NCBI GenBank assembly: GCA_013076295.1 | Contig: RQOL01000876.1 | Location: 2,046,001 to 2,110,000 of the forward strand | Direction: 5' to 3' | Length of the DNA stretch: 64,000 nucleotides | From: Sanderia malayensis | Taxonomy: Eukaryota > Cnidaria > Scyphozoa > Semaeostomeae > Pelagiidae | In this document: piece by piece, positions 55,050 to 64,000 of the stretch | How positions within the stretch are numbered: position 1 is the stretch's first letter | Layout: every line of letters begins with the position of its first letter | Notes under the pieces: model-generated | Told to the model about the DNA's origin: nothing | What the model saw: only the letters and a program-made list of their open reading frames with translations | Database searches by the model: none | Position numbers and translations under genes: made by a program

Positions 55050-58000
55050 TCATATCACAATTTCATTAAAGCTATGCTTGTTGCTGATTATGTATGCAAG
55101 GGGCGTTCCCCCATCTTCACCGTCAGATGTCTTCAACTCAACATTTGCAGCTTTAACAGTTGCATCGTTTTGCAAATCTTTGAATGTTTCAGCAGTTGGT
55201 TTGGATGCTGTTTCTGGCAATTTCAAAAGGAGCAAAGCACAGATGATGGCACATCCTCCCATCAATGAAAAAGGCAATACAACGTGTATACCGATGAGCC
55301 ATGTCGCAACCCAAGGAGCCAAAGCTGAGCCAAGTCGGTTTGCTATCTGGAGATAGCCCACGGCTGCACCGCTACGAATGACGAGAATCAAATAAGACTT
55401 ATAGCTGTATAATAGAACCCAAACCTATGGCCACCTTCTAGTTATGGCCACTTTGTTAATATTTCCAGTTTTATATGACCCGTTTGTGACATTGTAAACA
55501 AGGAATGATAGGCTATTTCATACATACGAGGCCAATTTCATACGAGGCCATTGGGGAAACATGGAAAGGACGATCGACACGTTAGAGTCCGTGGAAACGA
55601 GGCTGTTTATTTGTATTACTTACCGAATGACAGTTGGATACAGTTCCACAGACCAAGTGGATATAGAAGCATAAGATATTGTGATGCAAAATTTACCAAG
55701 AAATCCAAAAAATACCCTCAATGGGATCAAGCCTATCGAAAAATTGATTACTGAGATTAAAGAGAATAGATTTTTGAAACATGAAAAAAAGATGATTAAA
55801 CCTCTTCCACTATGTAGTTAACTATCAGGCAATGAAAAAGGTGGGGAATTCCAATTTTTACAATTTATGGAAACGTTATTCTCAATGAGTCAATTCCTTT
55901 GGACGTTTTTCACACATTTGAGACCATTTCTATCGTTACAGCGTAAATACTTCAAACTTGGGTTTTGCACGAAAGTCCAAGCCAAGTTTTTGAATATTGT
56001 ATCGGCTATTAAAGTTTGCCCTCCGAAATCAAATTTTTGAAACCGGTGAATATATCACTCGTGGAAGAGTCTACACCAAGTCATCTATAACTCTATGTTT
56101 ATAGTGCATGAAGCGTTATTCAATTCACATTAAAGCGTTAAACAAAATATATCAAAGACATACTACTGAATTTTTTATCATCTGTTGGAATCAACGATGC
56201 AGCAATACATGCCAAGCCACCAATAAATGTTGGAATCAACACTGTCTTCTTGCGACCAATTCTAAAAATTGAAATTGAAGTAAAATCGATGTCATTAAAT
56301 TGCCAAAGTGCTTATTCAAGGGGCCGACGGTTGAACTGAAGCAGATATAAACCACCCATAGGCCATTCTCAAGTGTAGGGACGCTTCATGTGGGAGTAAG
56401 GGCAACAGTCTACTGATGAAGCACTGTGTGCTGTGCTCTATCAGGAGACTTCACTTGCGCAACTTTTTGCTGTCCAAGTTGCGCAAGTGAAGTTCATGTG
56501 TATTCAATTTGGGCTCTTATACCCCTAGAAGCCTTTCTGCTCCGCCCTTGATTTGAAATGAAAAACAAGGTATACATACTTCCGACAGAGATATATGCCA
56601 AGTGAAGTACCCGGTATTCCGGCAAGAGATAGTAGGATGTAGTCTCTGTACATGTTGCCACCAAGGTCCGCTGCGGCGAATGAAACTCCGTAGTAGACTA
56701 GGCCATTTACAACCCTTAAAACAAATGAAGATAGCCAACAATTATTAGAGTGTGACGTTAAACAGTGGCGTAGATAGAGGGTGGTCAGGTGGGGTGAAAA
56801 ACCCCCTGTAGAGCTAAACTGCCGTTTTGTCGGAAAATTGCTGATCTTGCCGGAAAAAAATATCTTCTGTCTACGTTCAGTTGTAGCTAATTCCCTTATC
56901 TTATATTCGTAGTTTTTAAAAAACAAAAATGCTTATTAAATTTTTGTCGGAAAATCTAAATTTCTGGCCCCCCTATAAAATTTCCTATCTACGCCATTGA
57001 CGTTAAATGCAAGTTTTGGTAAAACAGAGCAGAAATTCAATAGATAAACTGTCTTTAAACGTTGTCCTTCGCTGCAGCATATAATTTCCTGTCTTAGATG
57101 TTTTAGATAGTTCAGATGTTTTTGTCCATGCTGTATATTGACCCATTTCATTTCGACACAGCATCCACAAAAATGCACTTTGCTCAGGTTTGGAAAAGCA
57201 CATTATAATGGGTCATTGAAAACATTGGCTGGCATGCTATTACTATTGGTAAGTTAAGGGATAGTTTGAAAGTCATTTATGATAATACATTGTAAAGACG
57301 AGAGACAAGAAGCCAGAAAGTAATTCTCACCAACCAAAGCTTTGAATTAAAGTGCTGACAGCCATTTTCATGGGACGAAACAGATTCAAAAGGCTGCCAA
57401 AAGACATTTCAGTATTGTCAATTTTCTCGGCCAATTTCACATCAGGGGCAGCTCTTCCATTTACTTTAGCAATTCGATTGATAATTTCCATCGCATCTTC
57501 AGTTCTTCCATTTAGACACAGCCATCTGATTGATTCGGGAATGAACCTATATTTAAAATAATAACAAACGTTCGTAAATGATTAATAACATCTGCACCAC
57601 TTTCATTATTAATTTTGGTATAACAAAATGCAAAGCAGTAGTTCTTCAAGAAAATACTAACTTGAAAAAGATAAAAGTAAAGAAATATGGAGCTGTGCAA
57701 ATGATGACCAGAAGTTTCCATGTTCGAACGAAGTAAGCTATCACACCGAGTAGAGCTATGTTCACAGAGAAGGCAATCCACAGAGTATTGCCAGCCAGGG
57801 GTCGATGTCTTGGGCCAACAAACTCAGATACCATGATAAAGAGTTGAAGTGCATTTCCAGGAAGAAAGAATCCAACCAAGACACGAGCCACGGCGTAGAA
57901 GGCGAAATTTGGAGAGAAAGCACTGATGAAACCTATGATTACGATGGCTGCACTCGAGGGAATTAGCACAGGTTTCCGACCATATCTAAAAATAAAAATA

Positions 58001-60632
58001 CTGAGTTTCAAGGTAATGATCTGTCTTCACAAAGATTTGTTCTTGCTGGCATACAGTGCTTTTATTCATAAAGATTTTTTCAAACTGTTGGGCAAGTTGC
58101 ACTAAGAGGCAGTTCACCGTTCAATGGACTTCACATGCTTTGCTCATTATTCTAAGAAGTTCCCAAGCAACGGGTACAAATCAATGGCGTAGATACAGGG
58201 GGGCAGGGGGGCGACCCCCCCCACCAAAGCTTCCGAGCCATTTTGTCGGAAAATTTAAGATTTTGTCGGAAAATTTTCGAAAATGATCTTAAAGCACAGT
58301 TTTAAAACATTTTAAATTGCTAGAAATAGCCTTGACTCTTCCAGTATCGTCAGCTCACGATGAACGAGCTTTCAGCTGCTTAAAGAGAGTCAAGGCGTAT
58401 CTCCGAAGTACCATGAATGGAGAGCGTCTTTCAAACTTGGCGTGGATCTCCATCATTCGCGAAAGAGTGGCAAATTTGCCACTAAGAAAGATGCAAGAAC
58501 CCTTTCTTGAAGCAAAAACAATAAAACTTTTCAATTAAACTATTCATCAATTTGTTTTCGATGTTCTATTTTGGTTTTTGTTCTGTTGTAACCTTATGAA
58601 AATGATAATCACCAAAACATTTCATTTCCCGATTCGTGTTTTTCTTAACTAACTGTCATCTTTCATGTTTAAACTCTGTGTATATTCAGAAACGTCTTAT
58701 CGAACAATTACCCCGGGCGTGCCCTTGTGGACACGCCCAAAAGACACACCTTTTTGTCGGAAAATTTTGGTATTTGCCCCCCGCTAAATATTTCTATCTA
58801 CGCCACTGGTACAAATTCCTCAGGCCCCATATCCGCATGGGGCTACAGGATAGTTTTTAAACAGAGATTGCGTCACATATATAAATATATCCAACCCAAA
58901 ACAAATACAATCATCTACCTATCTGCCAGCCAACCAAGAACCAAGGCGCCAAGAGCAATGCTGATGAAAACCATGGATGTTGCAAGCAGGTTGTAGAATA
59001 CCATTTCACAACTCAAGTCAAACTACAGTGGTGCATGTATAGGATGAAACAAATATAGAAAAGTAGTGAAATTGCAACATTACATCTAATTTGGAAATGG
59101 GAATTAGACTTAATAAGACCAGAATCAGTCTTCATAATTTTATTGTTCGGGTGAGGCGATAGGGGACCTAAATAAGAGCTTTAAAGCATTATTACAGGAA
59201 CTCATTGTAACTAAGTGTAAATACTGCCGCCAAACCTCGGGAAGATATTCTTGTGCATTAAAAAAAAGATAGTTGCCTTTACGGAGGAAAGAATATTAAT
59301 CGGCGAAAGCGAAAATCAAGGGGCTTCGGAGGAGAAAGAGAAATTATTCATCTTGAAAACACTAGCTGATAGTCAACTTGCGAAATAAGGGGGAATTATA
59401 TTGCTTATCTGTTGATTTTGCTACAACTCTTGACACAGTTAAGCGTAGCTAGTTTTGACCCTCTTTTCATAAAGTCTGGATTTCAGGGGAGAATTCTTGA
59501 TATTTTTAGGAAAATTTATGACAGCGCATGTATCCTTATGTCAATTCAATAGGGATAAGAAAGAGTTATTTCTGTGGATACGGTTGAGCTGCATTACCAT
59601 TGTACGCCGATGTCATTATTCTATTCTAGGAGATACAGTTAAACATCAAGAAATATCAAAGAAAACAACAAGAAATATCAAAGCTCTTTAATTTTGCTGT
59701 CGAAAATAGGGAGTGAGAGAAAATATTAGCAAAACAAAAGCGATGGTATTCTGCGAAGGGGTAAACTAGGGTCAAAATTTTATCATGGTGGTCAAATGAT
59801 AGAAGTAGTTGTCTACTATAAATATTTAGGACTGTTATTATCGTCCATCAACGTGTGGTCTGAGGCAGTTGAGGCATGATCTTTTATAAGGCCTAAAGGA
59901 AGTGAGACAAGTCAACCACACAATCACACCATCAAAGGCCTTGCGCCAAAATCTGCTCAACTAAATACAGGGTCCAGTGGGGCTGTTCAAATTAAGATTT
60001 TATAAAAAATGAAGCCTCTTTTGCGCAGCAAAGTTTACTTCTGCAGGACAACTTTTCTTGCTAACGGATGTAACAAATGTAACAAGGAGTACCGTAACAA
60101 GGACTCGATAATGTCGAGGATATTATGGGAATGTTGCGGAAAGTGTGACCAGGCCTGCTTACTTACAACTTCAAATAACGTAGAAAGGATTTTGCTTACC
60201 TTCCGATTTGAATTTTGATAAACGCATAAAGTCCGAAATATATAGTATACCCAAATTAATAAACAAACTCTGTGGGCTTAGCAGCAAAGAAGCCTTAAAA
60301 CATACCTGGGTAACAACAGAGTAATCTTTGGGTTGTGTAAACTGCCATTCAGACCTTGGCATGTTGCATCTCTTCTCAAAATCATTCTTATTCGATGAGG
60401 TTATAGTTCCATCCAGCCTGCATATGGTACTGTTAATGGCACACCTCCAACCAGGATCATGTTGTGCGAAGTAGGGCAATAATACAGCCATGGAACCAGG
60501 AATACTTATGATACAGAAGACAATTTCAAGAATTATTTGAAATTTCCCGAATCCACCAATCATTGGCAGAATTTCATCAATTGTCAGAACATTTTTCGCT
60601 GCACCATCTTTGAGTACAAGTGGGGAAGACAT
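55050..60632 (-). CDS. SLC22-family organic ion transporter-like, gene D
   Basis: Exons 60306-60632, 58919-59022, 57662-57985, 57331-57546, 56580-56714, 56167-56261, 55624-55732, 55050-55371; 543 residues. Same plan as gene C: MSSPLVLKDG start, NST/NGT sequons, RCNMPRSEWQFTQPKDYS, YGRKPVLIPSS, FIPESIRWLCLNGRTEDAME, YYGVSFAAADLGGNMYRDY, IGRKKTVLI, VELYPTVIR. The C-terminus is extended: where C and F stop after GGTPLV, D has lost that stop and runs on through AYIISNKHSFNEIVI. Intron 1 contains LINE debris, introns 2 and 4 each contain one hAT element. Substrate unknown. Confidence 0.92.
56763..56999. mobile_element. hAT MITE, 237 bp, with 8-bp target duplication
   Basis: Ends CAGTGGCGTAGATAG and CTATCTACGCCATTG are inverted with one mismatch. 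ACGTTAAA is duplicated exactly on both sides (56755-56762 and 57000-57007), as hAT transposases do. The interior has TTTTGTCGGAAAAT words shared with the larger element at 58182. It lies in gene D intron 4. Confidence 0.95.
58182..58808 (+). mobile_element. Deleted hAT transposon, 627 bp, with 8-bp target duplication
   Basis: Ends CAATGGCGTAGATA and TATCTACGCCACTG are inverted. GTACAAAT is duplicated exactly at 58174-58181 and 58809-58816. An internal frame (58317-58538) encodes LPVSSAHDERAFSCLKRVK followed by LRSTMNGERL, the C-terminal dimerisation region of hAT transposases. The rest of the transposase is missing, so this is an internally deleted copy. It lies in gene D intron 2 and belongs to the same family as 56763-56999. 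Confidence 0.96.
58317..58538 (+). pseudogene. hAT transposase C-terminal dimerisation fragment
   Basis: 73 codons ending in a stop. Residues SSAHDERAFSCLKRVKAYLR and RSTMNGERLSNLAWISI are the conserved hATC helices. There is no N-terminal BED finger or catalytic DDE part, so it cannot transpose by itself. Confidence 0.9.
59440..59990 (+). mobile_element. Decayed non-LTR retrotransposon reverse-transcriptase fragment
   Basis: Interrupted plus-strand frames contain pieces typical of the late reverse-transcriptase domain: GFQGRILDIFRKIYDS, then KTKAMVFCEG and, after stops and shifts, YKYLG-like and LSS-like words near 59815-59850. Several stops and frameshifts mark it as dead. Clade not assignable by eye. 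It lies in gene D intron 1. Confidence 0.6.
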
Positions 60633-61492
60633 ACTTGGTTTGCATGCATGAACAGCAAGCTATAACTGCTCCACAACTATAGACAGCGCCTGGCGAAGAA
60701 TCTAAAAAGAACAAGATGTCGGATCTAATTTCTTTTCATGCATGGAAGGATAATGAAGGGACACAAGAATAACATCAAACGCAAGGACTTGAAAGAACTT
60801 GGAAACGAGGCTATTAACATTTTGTGTATCATTAAAGTTTAAGTAAAAGTATATAATCGAATCTGAATCCAAAAGGGAAAAATGGTTAGAGTCGCTGAAA
60901 GCTTTACTGAGGCAATTTCATCATAATCAATCTTTCAGATACTTGTGAAACAGAATATGTTTTTGGATCATCAACTCGCGCATCGGTTTAGACCTAGACG
61001 CATGTTGAAAATCCAGACAAAGAGGTTATTGCACAGACAGACATCCAAATAATGCGACTTCTTTGTTCAAAAACAAAAATTATAATATGCTAATTGTTCG
61101 CATTCAACTCAGGCATTACTATTATTGCCTGGCTTGTTGGGTTGTTCTCTCAACACAACAGTCTATTATGAACACTGTTTGACTCAGATTGATGTCTTGT
61201 GAAAAAGGACCCAACTTTAGTTAAAGAAATGGCTGTTCAACGTAGCATTCTTTTTCAATGTTTTAAATATCTTAAAACTTTCCAAAATTGAGAATTTAAA
61301 GAATTCGAGTAACAAACAAATTCCCGACAGGAAATATAATTCATTGAACTCAAAAAATTTTTGCAATCGGTACCAGCTCTCCTTACTCTTGAATCTCTTC
61401 TGCCAAAAATTAGCCTTAGAATGACATAAAAATCCCAAAGAATGACAACTTCAAGTCTTCAGAAGTAATTTATATTAAACTTTAAAACATAC
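60633..61492. other. Upstream region of SLC22-D
   Basis: AT-rich sequence with no recognised gene; presumed promoter of D plus the flank of the orphan exon. Confidence 0.4.
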
Positions 61493-61770
61493 CTGGGTCA
61501 CGACAGAGTAATGTTTGGGTTGTGTAAACTGCCATTCAGACCTTGGCATGTTGCATCTCTTCTCAAAATCATTCTTATTTGATGAGGTTATAGTTCCATT
61601 CAACTTGCAAACGGTACTGTTAAAGGCACACGTCCAACCAGGATCATGTTGTGCAAAGTAGGGCAATAGTATGGCTATCGAACCAGGAAAAACCATGATA
61701 CAGAAGGCAATTTCGAGAATTATTTGAAATTTTTCGGTGCACCATCTTGGAGTACAAATGGAGAAGACAT
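61493..61770 (-). pseudogene. Solo SLC22 first exon with a 49-bp deletion
   Basis: From the ATG at 61770 the minus strand encodes MSSPFVLQDGAPKN like C and D, then 49 bp found in D (the LTIDEILPMIGGFGK part) are missing between AAAAAT and TTTC words. The frame shifts and hits a stop at once. After the deletion the rest of the exon is intact (FQIILEIAFCIM ... RCNMPRSEWQFTQPKHYS) with a good donor at 61492. No exon 2-8 follow before gene D begins at 60632, so this is an orphan, broken exon. It is 278 nt against 327 nt in C and D. Confidence 0.93.
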
Positions 61771-61907
61771 ACTTGATTTGCATGCGTAAATAATAACATA
61801 TAGGAAAAATGTTCTCTGCGAAATTCAACAAGAGAAAGATGTACAGCCTAACAATGTCAACGAAACAACAAGACGGATGAAATTTGTGTACCATGAACTC
61901 AATTTAT
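61761..61907 (-). repeat. 147-bp inverted repeat, arm 1
   Basis: Covers the start of the solo exon and its upstream flank. Its reverse complement recurs at 62928-63074 with equal length and, as far as I can compare by eye, no mismatch. Confidence 0.95.
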
Positions 61908-62591
61908 GTTCGTCTTGCTTCACTTGACTTGGTATTGCGAGAAGGTCACGCGGGCACGAGAAAAGAGGAACTTTGGGAATCGCTTGAAGGAAAAGAATGT
62001 ATCCGAATTGAAAAGCATTCTTTATCAGCCACTGTCTCGTACACATACACAATGAACATGCATCTATCAGGCCATTGTGACTATTGTAAATAAAATAACT
62101 CTCTCATCTGCATAATATTCTTAGTTAACATTGTCATGTGTCTTCTCGTTAAAGTTTTAATCAAATTCAGTGAACCAGTGATTGTCGTTTAATTTATACT
62201 GTCCAAATTTTCATGAAGTTATGATTCCCTAAACAAGATTATCAGCATTAAACGTATATTCAAGAGATTTGAGTTTTTAGGTAAAGACAGAATGAACATC
62301 ACCCAATGACCTAAGAACATGGCCTGACCCAAGCCTGCACTTCCATTGTTTATATCGCCATTCCAGCAAGGTTTATAGTTTTATTGTCTACAGTTTATGC
62401 TTAATTCAAATGCAATCAGAAAGCAAAATATTCAAACGTAAACACAATAAGCATGCATGTAGAAAAAATAAAATAAAAGCGAAATCTGACAACCTCACAT
62501 GAAAAAGTTAATTTCCTTTTAACCGGAGGTTATCATTCTATCTTTTCATCAAAATCATATCCAACTATAAGATATATTTTCTGTTAGTTTC
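61908..62591. other. Spacer between solo exon and SLC22-F 3' end
   Basis: AT-rich unique sequence; a 69-codon plus frame at 61884 has no family features and overlaps the inverted repeat arm. Confidence 0.4.
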
Positions 62592-63925
62592 TTATACAAG
62601 AGGCGTTCCCGCATTTTCTCCGTCAGATATCTTCGATTCAGCATTTGCAGCTTTAACAGTTGCATCGTTTTGCAAGTCTTTGAATGTTTCAGCAGTTGGT
62701 TTGAATGCTGCTTCTGGCAATTTTAAAAGGAGCAAAGCACATATGATGGCACATCCCCCCATCAATGAAAAAGGCAATACAACGTGTATACCGATGAGCC
62801 ATTTCGCGACCCAAGGAGCCAAAGCTGAGCCAATTCGGGCCGCTATCTGGAGATAGCCCATAGCTGCACCCCTACGAATATGAATAAAATCTAAACATCA
62901 GAAGGTATGTATTGCATTCCACAAGCGATAAATTGAGTTCATGGTACACAAATTTCATCCGTCTTGTTGTTTCGTTGACATTGTTAGGCTGTACATCTTT
63001 CTCTTGTTGAATTTCGCAGAGAACATTTTTCCTATATGTTATTATTTACGCATGCAAATCAAGTATGTCTTCTCAATATATCTCCGTATATCAGCTTTTA
63101 TTGAACGCCAAACATTACGAAAGTAAAAATGGTCCATTTTATATAAATCCAATGGCTTTGAGAATATGAAAGTACTATTTATATGAAATTTGGTCAATTC
63201 ATGTGGTCATTAGGAAGTTTGAGACCTTACCGACCATGGGAACGAGGCTGTATGTTGGTATTACTTACCGAATGACAGTTGGATAGAGTTCCACAGACCA
63301 AGTGTAAATCGAATCAAAAGATATTGTGATGCATAGTTTACCAAGGATTCCAAAACACACCCTCAATGGTATTAAATCTATCAAAAAAATTAATAAGTAC
63401 AATTTAGCAACGACTCAGAGTAGAAAATTCCAGATTATAAAATTAATGGAAATATCACTCAAATATTTGAGCATTTAAGCACTTGAAGAAAGTGAATACT
63501 TACTAGAATGTTTCTTATCTGTTGGAATCAACGATGCAGCAATACATGCCAAGCCACCAATAAATGTTGGAATCAACACTGTCTTCTTACGACCAACTCT
63601 AAATATTGAAATTGAAGTCAAATCGAGGCTGTAATTTGCAGCTTGTATGGGGGCTAATTAGAGACGGACTCATATTAAGGTGCTTACACTAAGCGTATCG
63701 AAAAGGGAACATATTTGAGTGACAGAAGATGTGTCCCACTGGCTCTTTTATCTATTAAGCTATGGTAGTTGAACAGCAAAGTGTACATACTTCTGACAAC
63801 AATATATGGCAAGTATAACAGCAGGTAATTCGACAAGAGATAGAAGGATGTAGTCTCTGTACATGCTGCCACCAAGATCCGCTGCGGCGAATGAAACTCC
63901 GTAGTAAACCAGGCCATTTGCAGCC
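62592..63925 (-). CDS. SLC22-family organic ion transporter-like, gene F (3' part; rest beyond window)
   Basis: Visible exons, in gene order: 63791-63925, 63504-63598, 63269-63377, 62592-62871 (exons 5-8). Lengths 135, 95, 109 and 280 nt equal those of gene C. Encoded features: GLVYYGVSFAAADLGGSMYR, VGRKKTVLI, VELYPTVIR, MGYLQIAARIGSALAP and the end SKISDGENAGTPLV followed by a stop. Exons 1-4 lie past the right edge. Intron 7 contains the inverted-repeat arm 62928-63074. Probably intact, as no break is visible. Confidence 0.9.
62928..63074 (+). repeat. 147-bp inverted repeat, arm 2
   Basis: Inverted copy of 61761-61907, lying in intron 7 of SLC22-F just upstream of its last exon in the gene's own direction. 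The copy stops inside the former coding start, after the AAGTATGTCTTCTC word. Confidence 0.95.
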
Positions 63926-64000
63926 CTTAAAACAAATGGAAACTTGCTTGGAAAACAACAACACTTCGAGTGCCTGAAGAGATGACTATGGCATGTTAAA

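Overview
The window is nuclear DNA of an animal. Genes carry many GT-AG introns, have animal orthologues (TBC1D31, RNF212B, glutathione synthetase, LYRM4, NOP10, SLC22 carriers), and the DNA is AT-rich and full of small DNA transposons, minisatellites and TTAGGG-type repeats. There is nothing bacterial or plastid-like. An invertebrate such as a cnidarian would fit the gene structures and repeat load, but the sequence does not prove the phylum.

Layout. 255-9350 (+): 3' part of a TBC1D31-like centriolar-satellite/cilium gene, 17 exons, with a large 24-bp minisatellite in one intron. 9540-11160: a palindromic minisatellite, a tRNA-Met and a MITE. 11506-17216 (-): a 16-exon RNF212B-like RING gene (meiotic crossover factor family) with a second tRNA-Met in one intron. 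17571-18165: TTAGGG arrays alternating with a unique spacer that carries CRE-like and NRF1-like sites, lying between two divergent genes. 18436-20340 (+): a protein with a Z-nucleic-acid-binding-like winged helix, a Gln-rich repeat region and three double-stranded-RNA-binding domains. 21159-28460 (-): glutathione synthetase (GSS), in which one conserved exon cannot be found. 29736-30122 (-): LYRM4/ISD11. 30425-31046 (-): NOP10.

31787 to the window end (-): a tandem cluster of SLC22-family major-facilitator transporters. Four are complete (A 31787-41282, B 42870-46531, C 48858-53445, D 55050-60632) and one is cut by the window edge (F, 62592 onward). There are also two orphan first-exon relics (42272-42357 and 61493-61770). 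All copies share eight exons with nearly invariant internal lengths (104, 324, 216-219, 135, 92-95, 109 nt), so the cluster grew by whole-gene duplication. The introns are full of transposons: two hAT elements with perfect 8-bp target duplications in gene D, a 2.6-kb fold-back element and a TTAA-flanked element in intron 1 of gene A, and Harbinger-like MITEs.

Functionally the left half holds unrelated housekeeping, germline and RNA-related genes, and the right half is a lineage-type expansion of small-solute transporters. The most unusual items are the Z-alpha-like/triple-dsRBD protein, the telomere-repeat composite between divergent promoters, the solo transporter exon beside a 147-bp perfect inverted repeat, and the GSS gene with a phase gap. 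All exon boundaries were read by eye from splice signals and reading-frame phase; no alignment or transcript data were used.
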